A stretch of DNA of 19,960 nucleotides, taken from an uncultured Rickettsiales bacterium. GTDB taxonomy: Bacteria > Pseudomonadota > Alphaproteobacteria > UBA8366. The position numbers and the translations under genes were made by a program. Each line of letters begins with the position of its first letter. Position 1 is the first letter of the stretch. The notes beneath the pieces were generated by a model that was not told where the DNA came from, did no database searches, and worked only from the letters and a program-made list of their open reading frames with translations. The DNA is taken from contig CAJWTF010000063.1 in assembly GCA_913046825.1 (NCBI GenBank), positions 1-19,960 of the forward strand, read 5' to 3'. This document shows, in pieces, positions 7,951 through 14,649 of the stretch.

Positions 7951-9047
7951 GCCGCGTATCCCTGACAGTGAACGGCGAAGCCGTCGAGGCTGAAGTCGAG
8001 CCTCGCACTCATCTCGCGGATTTTCTGCGCGAAGCACGGCTGCTGACGGGGACGCACCTCGGTTGTGAGCATGGCGTCTGCGGGGCGTGCACGGTTGAGA
8101 TTGATGGCGCACCGGCGCGTTCCTGCATCACGCTGGCCGTGGCGTGCGAGGGCGCCGAGGTTCGGACCATTGAAGGGTTCGACGAAGACCCCTTAATGGG
8201 ACAATTGCGCGCTGCGTTCACGCGTGAGCATGCTTTGCAATGCGGATACTGCACGCCGGGTATGATGATCTCCGCCCGCGATCTGATACGCCGCGCACCA
8301 GGTGCCGACCAAGCGCATATCCGACGCGAGATGGAAGGCAATCTCTGCCGTTGTACCGGTTACGTCGGCATTGTGCGCGCCGTGCAATCCGTAATGGAAG
8401 AGCCGGCGATCGTGGGAACTATCGAATCGACCCCAGTTGCGGACGCTGGTCAGGTAGATGCGTCGGAACAGACCCCCATTAAAGCGAAATTGCCCGCGGG
8501 CGCGATGCGTTTGTCGCAGCAATTTACCATCGGGCAACCGATTGCCGATGTCTGGGCAGTGTTCCGTGACATCGAAGCGCTCTCGGCCTGCATGCCGGGC
8601 GCCGAATTAACCTCTCCTCCCGATGGTGGACACGTGACGGGCCGTATCTCAGCAGGTCTCGGCCCCATCCGTGCTGCCTTTACAGGCGAAGCTGACGTGG
8701 CGTTCGATGAGGCCCGACGCAGTGGCATGGTCTCCGGCTCGGGCCGCGATGGTACCACCGGATCCAGCGCTCTCGGTGAGGTGACGTTCGTGCTTCTTGA
8801 AGAAGGGCCCGATGCGACGCGGGTCGATGTCGAGGTGGCCTATGCGCTGAGCGGCACCTTCGCGCAATTCGGTCGCGGCGACCTTGTCACTGGCGTTGCG
8901 CAAGCGATGACTGACGCATTCGCGGCCAATCTTGAAGCGCGTCTTGCGGGCGAGGACGTGGCCGCGGCGACCTCACAGGTTGGTCTCGGCACAGTGATCG
9001 GTGCGGCTTTGCGGGGATGGTTAAGGAAATTGTTCGGCGCGAACTGA
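7947..9047 (+). CDS. Fusion of 2Fe-2S small subunit (CoxS-like) with a CoxG-like SRPBCC domain
   Basis: A 366-aa two-part protein. Residues 1 to about 155 are a standard molybdenum hydroxylase iron-sulfur chain: Cys40, Cys45, Cys48 and Cys60 for the plant-ferredoxin-type cluster and Cys99, Cys102, Cys134 and Cys136 (GNLCRCTGYVGI) for the second cluster. A linker rich in Ala, Thr and acidic residues (about 156-185) leads to a CoxG-like SRPBCC domain (about 186-330; for example VWAVFRDIEALSACMPGAEL and GRISAGLGPIRAAFTGEA). The tail ends in a short hydrophobic/basic segment, VIGAALRGWLRKLFGAN. Separate CoxG proteins are linked to membrane recruitment or quinone handling of CO dehydrogenases, so the fusion may tie the complex to the membrane; that is inference. 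GAGGAGG lies 7 nt before the ATG, which overlaps the previous stop (ATGA). I see no frame disruption at the junction. Confidence 0.9.
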   Translation: MSRVSLTVNGEAVEAEVEPRTHLADFLREARLLTGTHLGCEHGVCGACTVEIDGAPARSCITLAVACEGAEVRTIEGFDEDPLMGQLRAAFTREHALQCGYCTPGMMISARDLIRRAPGADQAHIRREMEGNLCRCTGYVGIVRAVQSVMEEPAIVGTIESTPVADAGQVDASEQTPIKAKLPAGAMRLSQQFTIGQPIADVWAVFRDIEALSACMPGAELTSPPDGGHVTGRISAGLGPIRAAFTGEADVAFDEARRSGMVSGSGRDGTTGSSALGEVTFVLLEEGPDATRVDVEVAYALSGTFAQFGRGDLVTGVAQAMTDAFAANLEARLAGEDVAAATSQVGLGTVIGAALRGWLRKLFGAN

Positions 9048-9095
9048 GGCAGACCCATACTTCTGCAGACAAGCGAGAGTCGAGAGGAAGAGACA

Positions 9096-10511
9096 ATGGC
9101 AATGGATGACAATTACGCCGCCGATAAAGGCGTCTTCAACGCCGGCGCGGAATTTGCGCGCAAGCAGCGCAAGGATTTGGGTCGGGTCACTGAGCCGGCC
9201 CGCGATATCCCGGTCTTCGCGACGACGGATGTGCTGGTCGTCGGCGGCGGTCCCGCCGGCACCACGGCGGCGGTCGCGGCGGCGCGAATTGGCGCGGATG
9301 TCATCCTGGCCGAGCGTTATAATCATTTGGGAGGCCTCTCCACGGGCGGTCTCGTCATATGGATCGACCGCATGTCTGATTGGCAGGGGGACCTTGTAAT
9401 TCGAGGCATGGCGGAGGAACTGCTCGACCGTTTGCCGGACGATGCCATCTTCGGCCCATCGAAGGATCAATGGGGCTCGCGGGACGAAAGCCTGGCGCAT
9501 CAATGGTCGCGCCGCCACAGCGCCTTTCACGGCACGGTAACATGGGCGCCGATGATCGATCCGGAATGGCTGAAGCTCGAATCCCTGAAGATGGTGCTGA
9601 CTGCGAAGATAGAGCTTTTGTTGCATTCCTGGGTTGCGGCCCCGCTGGTTGAGGACGGTAAGGTCGTGGGCGCGATCCTGGAATCGAAAGAAGGCCGGGT
9701 GGCCGTGCGTGCGAAGACGGTCGTCGATACGACCGGCGACGGTGATATGTTTGTGCGAGCGGGCGAGGGGTTCGAAGGCGATATCGATACCGACAATATC
9801 CATCATTGCGCCAATACCGCATCGCTGCTCTCAGGCGTGGACGTGAACAAGTGGTTTGCCTGGCAGGACGCTAACCCCGACGCCTATAAGGATTTTATGC
9901 GGCGTGGCCGGGAAGCGACCAAGCACTTTATTCTGCCGTTCGCCGGGTGGCGGAACGACGTGGTCGTCTTCATGGGGCCGCGTTTCTCCGGCTTCGATGT
10001 GCTTAAGATCGACGACCTAACTCACCTCGAAATCTTATCACGGGAAAGCCTGGTGGAGTTGCTGAACTTTTACCGCCAATACGCGCCGGGCTTTGAGAGC
10101 GCGTGGATTATGCTAACCGGCCCGCAATTGGGCGCGCGGCACAGCCGCCGCCTGAAGGGTGCGGGGCGGATGACTGGTGACGAAACCAAAACCGGACGTG
10201 TGCTGTCAGATGAGATTGGCGTCAGCCCGAGCCTGGGCCTCAACCTGCCGAATGTTTCCGTCCCGTATAGCGCTTTGGTGCCAAGCCAAGTCGACAATCT
10301 ATTGGTCGCCGGGCGTCACATCTCCAGCGATGCTCAGACCCACACCTTTATGCGTGAAATCCCGCAATGCTGGATGACCGGTCACGCGGCGGGCGTCGCG
10401 GCGGCGTTGAGCGCGAATTCCGGCACAGTGCCAAGAGATTTGAATGTGAGCGAAATCCAGTTGGCGCTTGTGAAACAGGGCGCTTATGTGCGGACCGAAG
10501 CGTTGGACTGA
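9096..10511 (+). CDS. FAD-dependent oxidoreductase (FAD_oxidored type)
   Basis: A 471-aa flavoprotein. After a lead of about 45 residues it has a Rossmann FAD motif, TTDVLVVGGGPAGTTAA (GGGPAG at 50-55), with the ribose-binding Glu73 in ILAERYNHLGG. Further down are TVVDTTGDGDMFVRAG, usual for this family, and a C-terminal FAD segment around VDNLLVAGRHISSD. No signal peptide or membrane helix is seen. Known relatives are poorly characterised, so no substrate can be given. It may oxidise or reduce an intermediate of the pathway or a partner of the molybdenum enzyme. It is the last gene of the plus-strand set, 48 nt after the fusion gene, with AGAGGAAG as a good ribosome site. The next gene converges from the other strand with about 40 nt between stops and no clear terminator hairpin. 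Confidence 0.83.
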   Translation: MAMDDNYAADKGVFNAGAEFARKQRKDLGRVTEPARDIPVFATTDVLVVGGGPAGTTAAVAAARIGADVILAERYNHLGGLSTGGLVIWIDRMSDWQGDLVIRGMAEELLDRLPDDAIFGPSKDQWGSRDESLAHQWSRRHSAFHGTVTWAPMIDPEWLKLESLKMVLTAKIELLLHSWVAAPLVEDGKVVGAILESKEGRVAVRAKTVVDTTGDGDMFVRAGEGFEGDIDTDNIHHCANTASLLSGVDVNKWFAWQDANPDAYKDFMRRGREATKHFILPFAGWRNDVVVFMGPRFSGFDVLKIDDLTHLEILSRESLVELLNFYRQYAPGFESAWIMLTGPQLGARHSRRLKGAGRMTGDETKTGRVLSDEIGVSPSLGLNLPNVSVPYSALVPSQVDNLLVAGRHISSDAQTHTFMREIPQCWMTGHAAGVAAALSANSGTVPRDLNVSEIQLALVKQGAYVRTEALD

Positions 10512-10552
10512 AGCTGCATGTTCACTTAGCGGTGGTTAAGCGGGCGGTTCCC

Positions 10553-11704
10553 TTAAATGCTTAAATCTAACAAATTGTAATCCTTCAGCGACGACTTCGT
10601 CTCCGCCGTCCATACGAAAGTTTCGCTCTTCTCTTTATGTGGCGCATATTCGAATGGTGTCTCGTCAGGGAAGCGTTGTTTGCGGGCCTCGATGGCGTAG
10701 CCGATCATCTCAGAGCGTTTGCGAATACGTTCTGCGTCGTAGACGCTCGGCGCGTTGTGAATGCCTCCACCTTGGACATCCAATACGGACATTCGGCGAT
10801 GGAATCCGAAATTCACCGTGACCCGCCATTGATCGCTGGTATTGGCGAAAGAGCCATGGACGGCTTGGCGATTGCAAATTGCAACGTCGCCCGGAGCGCA
10901 AATCATCGGCACCGCTTCCGGCAATCTCGGCGTGCCTGCCGCTTTGACCATCGCGGCGATGTCCAGTTTGTTGAGTTTGTGCGAGCCCGGTACGACCCAA
11001 ACGCCATTGGCGGGGGTGCAGCCGTACAACTGTGCCATGGTGTTGTAACCATGCGTGCCTTGGTTCCAATCCGGCGCGTCCCAATGGGTGACGCCGTCGC
11101 GATGCCAGGCGACCGAGGCGCCCCGACCAGGTTCCTTGATGAACATGGCCTCGTTGAAGGGCGTAAAATCGTCGCCGTTTATCGAAGCGGCGACGCGTAA
11201 CAGATCCGGGTGGCCGTATACGCGCAGCGCCGCATCGGAGAATTGCAGCGTGCCCAAAATCAGATAGACGATTTCCTTCGGCATGTTGGTGGCTGCCAGC
11301 GGTTCCGGCATTTTCACCGGATGTCGACCGTTCGCTTCCTCGGTAGCACCGAAGGGGTCGCCGAGCGGCTTCGACCAAAAGAGCGTGGGCGCCTCGCAAC
11401 CAGCACCCAATGCGGGCCGACCCCTGGCGTCGACGGACGCATCCTTCTCCGCTGGAAGGCGTTCCATGATGTCGAATAGGTCGACTTCGATATCGGCCAA
11501 TTCTTCCGGACCCAGCACGCCTTCAAAGATATAAAATCCACACCGCCAATAAGCGTCGAGAATGTCTTGGTGGAGTTTGCCGTTCTCGTTGAAGCGTGTT
11601 GGCCCGCGGTTGCCAAGCGTCGCGGCACGGGCTTCGCCGTCCCGGATGTAGCTTTGCATGGCGTCGTCTTCACTATCTTGTGGGGTGATGGCTGCATGGA
11701 TCAT
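10553..11704 (-). CDS. Phytanoyl-CoA dioxygenase (PhyH) family protein
   Basis: A 383-aa non-haem iron dioxygenase of the PhyH family. The iron motif HxD is in VAWHRDGVTHWD (His201, Asp203), the distal ligand is His283 in AVHGSFANTSDQWR, and Arg294 is placed to bind 2-oxoglutarate. The core is the usual double-stranded beta-helix with NGVWVVPGSHKLN at about 233-245. The protein is longer than typical 280-300-aa members because of N-terminal and C-terminal extensions. The substrate is unknown; family members hydroxylate phytanoyl-CoA, ectoine and many secondary metabolites. The start at 11704 has AAGGT upstream. A second in-frame ATG, 15 codons later (MQSYIRDGEA), is possible. It is divergent from the ICL/PEPM gene, with a candidate operator in the gap. 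Confidence 0.85.
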   Translation of the reverse strand: MIHAAITPQDSEDDAMQSYIRDGEARAATLGNRGPTRFNENGKLHQDILDAYWRCGFYIFEGVLGPEELADIEVDLFDIMERLPAEKDASVDARGRPALGAGCEAPTLFWSKPLGDPFGATEEANGRHPVKMPEPLAATNMPKEIVYLILGTLQFSDAALRVYGHPDLLRVAASINGDDFTPFNEAMFIKEPGRGASVAWHRDGVTHWDAPDWNQGTHGYNTMAQLYGCTPANGVWVVPGSHKLNKLDIAAMVKAAGTPRLPEAVPMICAPGDVAICNRQAVHGSFANTSDQWRVTVNFGFHRRMSVLDVQGGGIHNAPSVYDAERIRKRSEMIGYAIEARKQRFPDETPFEYAPHKEKSETFVWTAETKSSLKDYNLLDLSI

Positions 11705-11728
11705 GATCTGTCTACCTTGCCCAGCTTT

Positions 11729-11756
11729 GGTGCGGATATATTACACTTTCCGCACC
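11729..11756. promoter_or_regulatory. Inverted repeat, candidate operator
   Basis: GGTGCGGA (11729-11736) and TCCGCACC (11749-11756) are perfect 8-bp inverted arms separated by 12 nt (tatattacactt). The AT-rich spacer holds the candidate -10 box of the minus-strand PhyH gene. This layout suits a dimeric repressor. No regulator gene is present in the window to pair with it. Confidence 0.5.
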
Positions 11757-11767
11757 GTTTGGACCAA
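11738..11767 (-). promoter_or_regulatory. Candidate sigma-70-type promoter of the PhyH gene
   Basis: Read on the minus strand, TTGGTC (11762-11767) and TAATAT (11738-11743) are separated by 18 nt, a plausible -35/-10 pair about 35 nt before the start codon. The -35 overlaps an 11-bp palindrome, TTTGG-A-CCAAA (11758-11768). The call is by eye only. Confidence 0.4.
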
Positions 11768-11801
11768 ATCGTGTTAAGCGATCTATTCCGATGGTCTCGT
11801 T

Positions 11802-11811
11802 CTATATATAG
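11802..11811 (+). promoter_or_regulatory. AT-rich palindrome, possible -10 region of the ICL/PEPM operon
   Basis: CTATATATAG is a perfect 10-bp palindrome about 30 nt before the ATG at 11841, where a -10 box would be expected. No good -35 box was seen at the right distance, so confidence is low. Confidence 0.25.
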
Positions 11812-11840
11812 TTCCGGCTCACACCAAGGGGCAGGGAACA

Positions 11841-12656
11841 ATGAGTGATCAAATGGGGAAGGCGGTAGCCTTCCAGGCGCTAAACACGCGAGAGGAGCCG
11901 CTGTTGCTGCCCAACCCATGGGATGCGGGAAGCGCCAAATTGATGACGAGTTTAGGATTCGAAGCTTTGGCAACGACAAGTCTCGGTGCTAGCGCGATGC
12001 TCGGTACTACCATTGCGACGGCGGAGATAATACTGGAGAATTGCCGGGATATTTGCGCCGCAACCGATTTACCGATAAATGCGGACCTGGAGAATTGCTT
12101 TGCCGACGCGCCGGAAGACGCTGCACAAATGATTGTGCAGGCCTGTGAAGCTGGTGCGGTCGGCGGCTCCATTGAGGATGCGACGGGAGATCAGCGCACG
12201 CCGATTTATGATTTTGAATTGACCGTGGACCGAGTGCGCGCGGCGGTAGAGACGGCGCGCGCTCAGCCGATCCCCTTTACCTTGACCGCTCGAGCGGAAG
12301 GCTTGCTCTATGGCTACGGCGAGATCGACGATGCGATCAAACGGTTGCAGGCCTTCGAGGAGGTTGGGGCTGATTGCCTCTATGCGCCGGGTTTGAAGAC
12401 GATCGAGGAAATGCGGATCGTCGTAGAAGCTGTCAGCAAGCCGGTCAATGTGGTCATGGGCTTTGCCGATCCAACGATCACTCTAGAACAAATGGCGGAG
12501 ATCGGTGTTTGCCGGGTCAGCATCGGTGCCGGACTTTCGCGGGTCGCGCTGAACGCGATGATGACAGCGGCCCAGGAGATGAAAGACGGCAACTTTGGAT
12601 TTATCAGCGACATGATCGGCGTCGGCGATCTGCGCAAAGCATTTGGAGAAGTGTAA
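11841..12656 (+). CDS. Isocitrate lyase/PEP mutase superfamily protein
   Basis: A 271-aa TIM-barrel protein of the ICL/PEPM superfamily, which contains C-C and P-C bond lyases acting on 2-hydroxy and 2-oxo diacids. Visible landmarks are LLLPNPWDAGSAKLM at about 21-35, the metal-side NADLENCF (Asp82, Glu84), SIEDATGD (Glu112, Asp113) and TARAEG with Arg151. The catalytic loop motif KKCGH of true isocitrate lyase is absent, as in many small members of this superfamily such as oxaloacetate decarboxylase- or carboxyvinyl-carboxyphosphonate mutase-like proteins. The product is therefore probably not a glyoxylate-cycle enzyme, and the exact reaction is unknown. A purine-rich site (AGGGAAC) precedes the ATG. 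The next gene begins 2 nt after the stop, so the two proteins are probably made together. Confidence 0.85.
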   Translation: MSDQMGKAVAFQALNTREEPLLLPNPWDAGSAKLMTSLGFEALATTSLGASAMLGTTIATAEIILENCRDICAATDLPINADLENCFADAPEDAAQMIVQACEAGAVGGSIEDATGDQRTPIYDFELTVDRVRAAVETARAQPIPFTLTARAEGLLYGYGEIDDAIKRLQAFEEVGADCLYAPGLKTIEEMRIVVEAVSKPVNVVMGFADPTITLEQMAEIGVCRVSIGAGLSRVALNAMMTAAQEMKDGNFGFISDMIGVGDLRKAFGEV

Positions 12657-12658
12657 CA

Positions 12659-13135
12659 ATGGAACCTTTGCCCATCCTGCAGCAACGCCGGATCGAAGCG
12701 AATATTATGAAGCATGTTTATGAGAATCTACGCAAGAAATTCGGTGTGGAACAGGCTCGCGACATCATTCGCGAGACGGTCAGCAAGGCCGCGATCGAAC
12801 AAGGTGTCAGTTTTGCTGAACAACTCGACGGTGATCCAAACCTCAAGGATTTCTTCGATATTCTGCCGTTGTGGACGAAGGACGGCGCGCTGGAGATAGA
12901 TGTCCTGGAAGCGGGCACCGACACATTGGATTTCAACGTCAAACGCTGCCGCTACGCGGAAATGTACCGCGAGATGGGCGTCGGTGAGATCGGCGACCTA
13001 TTGTCCTGCCAGCGCGACGGAGATTTCTGTATTGGCTACAACGCAGATATCGAATTCCGCCGCACCCAAACGATCATGGGTGGCGCGTCTCATTGTGATT
13101 TTCGATATCGTTTGCAGGGCGACGGCAAGCGTTAA
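12659..13135 (+). CDS. L-2-amino-thiazoline-4-carboxylic acid (ATC) hydrolase-family protein
   Basis: A 158-aa protein starting MEPLPILQQRR, 2 nt after the preceding stop. An upstream open frame exists but lies inside that gene, so coupling from this ATG is the best reading. The C-terminal half shows the family landmarks: VKRCRYAEMYREMG, GDLLSCQRDGDFCIGYN and RRTQTIMGGASHCDFRYR, with conserved Cys and His residues that could form an active or metal site. The namesake enzyme opens the thiazoline ring of ATC on the way to L-cysteine in Pseudomonas, but most family members are uncharacterised and occur beside catabolic genes. With the ICL/PEPM gene it forms a two-gene unit. Its last 62 bases overlap the 3' end of the minus-strand BKACE gene, and I see no terminator for either. 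Confidence 0.8.
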   Translation: MEPLPILQQRRIEANIMKHVYENLRKKFGVEQARDIIRETVSKAAIEQGVSFAEQLDGDPNLKDFFDILPLWTKDGALEIDVLEAGTDTLDFNVKRCRYAEMYREMGVGEIGDLLSCQRDGDFCIGYNADIEFRRTQTIMGGASHCDFRYRLQGDGKR

Positions 13136-14048
13136 GCATCACTAAAGTCTGAGTCGCCGCGGCCGTCCCTTCGGTCATTTCCAGCATTGCCCGCGTATCG
13201 TCGACGGTGGCGGCTTCTCGGCCCAGGGCGCGGGCTTGTTTGACGACTTCCGCGATTATGTCGGCATTGGTTGGCTGCCCCAGCTCCGTATAAGGATAGT
13301 CGCCAAGGCCGATGGAGATGTGGCCACCCGATTTGATAACCTTCTCGTTCAACAGCAACAAGTTGCCTTTATAGTTCATCGCCGGCCACAAGACCTTCTT
13401 GTCCTTCGGAAGAAAAGTGGTGTGCGCGTCGAGGCCTTCAGGTGTGCCCGGATGACCGAAGAGCGAGATGCTGTCTGTCATGCAGAGCAACACAAAGGCC
13501 GGCTCCGGAATGACATTCATTTTCATCAATGCTTCCATCTGCCGCGTGAAACTGATGTTCCACGAGACGCAGTAATGTTTTAGGCCGTGATGCTTGATGC
13601 GGTCCGCGAAATACATCAGCGTCTCGGTTGAGTTTTCGTAGACGAGACCTGTCGTGACGTAAGCGTTTTTTTCCGGGTTCCACCAGTCGACATTGACGCT
13701 GCCCGTATCCGTCGGCGCGAAGTGGGGAGCCGTTTTGGGATCCTTCATCGATTCCTCTACCGCGTCGAAGCGCTCCCGCGCGTCGCCGCCATGGGCGACA
13801 TATCCAAGCGTTGGATGGATCAGGATCGGGCAGGCGTCGCGGATGCCGGAGTTGGTTTTTTGATAGAAGACGGGATTATGATCCGGCTCTCCCGTGGCGG
13901 TTCGTCCGTGGTAGTGGATAATCGATGCACCAGCATCATAGCAGGATTGGGCGTCGCGGATGATTTCGTCCGGTAGGAAGGGCACGTTCGGGTTCTCGTC
14001 GCGTGGCGCCAGTTCGTTGACACGCGCTTCGATAATGATCTTGTCCAT
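13074..14048 (-). CDS. BKACE-family beta-keto acid cleavage enzyme (DUF849), divergent subfamily
   Basis: A 324-aa TIM-barrel protein of the family of 3-keto-5-aminohexanoate cleavage enzyme. These enzymes condense a beta-keto acid with acetyl-CoA and split it to acetoacetate and a new acyl-CoA, using a metal held by two His and one Glu. The HxH pair is present (IIHYHGRT, His45 and His47), as is the C-terminal GREAATVDDTRAMLEM. The third ligand is usually the Glu of a GLED motif; here the matching segment is HISIGLGDYPY, with Gly249 at that position. The usual HVRD is also HGRT, so this is a divergent subfamily and its reaction may differ. AAGGGG lies 9 nt before the ATG. The gene is divergent from the TRAP genes across a large inverted repeat, and its 3' end overlaps the ATC-hydrolase-like gene by 62 bases. 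Confidence 0.85.
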   Translation of the reverse strand: MDKIIIEARVNELAPRDENPNVPFLPDEIIRDAQSCYDAGASIIHYHGRTATGEPDHNPVFYQKTNSGIRDACPILIHPTLGYVAHGGDARERFDAVEESMKDPKTAPHFAPTDTGSVNVDWWNPEKNAYVTTGLVYENSTETLMYFADRIKHHGLKHYCVSWNISFTRQMEALMKMNVIPEPAFVLLCMTDSISLFGHPGTPEGLDAHTTFLPKDKKVLWPAMNYKGNLLLLNEKVIKSGGHISIGLGDYPYTELGQPTNADIIAEVVKQARALGREAATVDDTRAMLEMTEGTAAATQTLVMLNACRRPANDIENHNETRHP

Positions 14049-14063
14049 GCCGTACTTCCCCTT

Positions 14064-14112
14064 AATTCGGTGACAGTTACTTATAAAGGATATAAGTGAC
14101 TGTCACCGAATT
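14064..14112. promoter_or_regulatory. Long inverted repeat between divergent genes, probable operator pair
   Basis: Two 21-bp arms (14064-14084 and 14092-14112) are inverted copies with a single mismatch, separated by 7 nt (aaaggat). Each arm is itself nearly symmetric: GTGAC-T-GTCAC in the right arm (14096-14106) and GTGAC-A-GTTAC in the left arm (14070-14080), with centres 26 bp apart. TATAAG-like boxes face outward at both inner ends. It lies between the starts of the BKACE and TRAP genes, which fits two binding sites for a dimeric regulator controlling both directions. A hairpin in the nascent RNA is the alternative. Confidence 0.7.
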
Positions 14113-14130
14113 GTACCAACGATCCTCCGC

Positions 14131-14649
14131 ATGATTGATCATTTTTTAAAGTTCATCGACCGCCTCTCGGGCGCGACAGGCTTTCTCGGCGCCTGTTTAG
14201 TCCTGCCATTGGCGCTGGTGATGTTCTACGAAGTTGTACTGCGGTTCTTCTTCGACCTGCCGACCTTCTGGGCCTACGAGATTTCATACATGATGGTTGG
14301 TGCACATTTTGCCCTCGGCATCGCGTATGTGATGCGGGAAGGGCAACACATACGCATCGACTTTTTGTATGAATGTTTTAGCCCCAAAGTTAAGGCCGTG
14401 GTCGATCTATTGATTTATCTATTCTTCCTGCTGCCGATCATCTCGTGGATGGCATGGTTGCTGTCGCACAAAGCGTTCACGGCGTTGATTATTGGAGAGC
14501 AATCGGGCGAGTCCGCGTGGAATCCGTATGTATGGCCGGTCTCTTCGGTAATCGCGTTTGGCTTTGTTGTCTTCGCATTGCAAATCGTCGCGGAGACAAT
14601 CAGATGTGCTCGTATTGTGTTCTGCGGTAGGTCCAATGCTGAGCATTGA
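14131..14649 (+). CDS. TRAP transporter small permease (DctQ-like)
   Basis: A 172-aa membrane protein with four hydrophobic helices at about 15-40, 48-68, 88-111 and 134-157. TFWAYEISYMM before helix 2 and the overall size match the DctQ family. This chain pairs with the large permease to form a TRAP carrier, which imports organic acids driven by a sodium or proton gradient. No Shine-Dalgarno is visible: the bases before the ATG read GATCCTCCGC, so the start may be weakly translated or the transcript leader very short. The gene starts just after the long inverted repeat. The next gene overlaps its end by 14 bases. Confidence 0.87.
   Translation: MIDHFLKFIDRLSGATGFLGACLVLPLALVMFYEVVLRFFFDLPTFWAYEISYMMVGAHFALGIAYVMREGQHIRIDFLYECFSPKVKAVVDLLIYLFFLLPIISWMAWLLSHKAFTALIIGEQSGESAWNPYVWPVSSVIAFGFVVFALQIVAETIRCARIVFCGRSNAEH

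Noticed and set aside
7348..8112. Minus-strand open frame of 254 codons across the FAD and 2Fe-2S subunit genes
   Set aside because: It runs opposite two well-supported subunits that overlap by ATGA. The translation is Arg/His-rich with no family signature, as expected from high-GC antisense.
4802..9047. Aerobic CO dehydrogenase coxMSL
   Set aside because: Gene order is large-medium-small, the active loop is of form II type without Cys, and coxD/E/F genes are absent.
9021..9806. Minus-strand open frame of 261 codons over the flavoprotein start
   Set aside because: The plus-strand FAD motif GGGPAG lies in this region. The antisense product shows no domain.
10512..10552. Bidirectional terminator between the converging flavoprotein and PhyH genes
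   Set aside because: TTAAG and CTTAA can pair over 5 bp only, with no GC-rich stem and no T-run.
11841..12656. Isocitrate lyase of the glyoxylate shunt
   Set aside because: At 271 aa it is far shorter than isocitrate lyase and lacks the KKCGH motif; only superfamily membership is supported.
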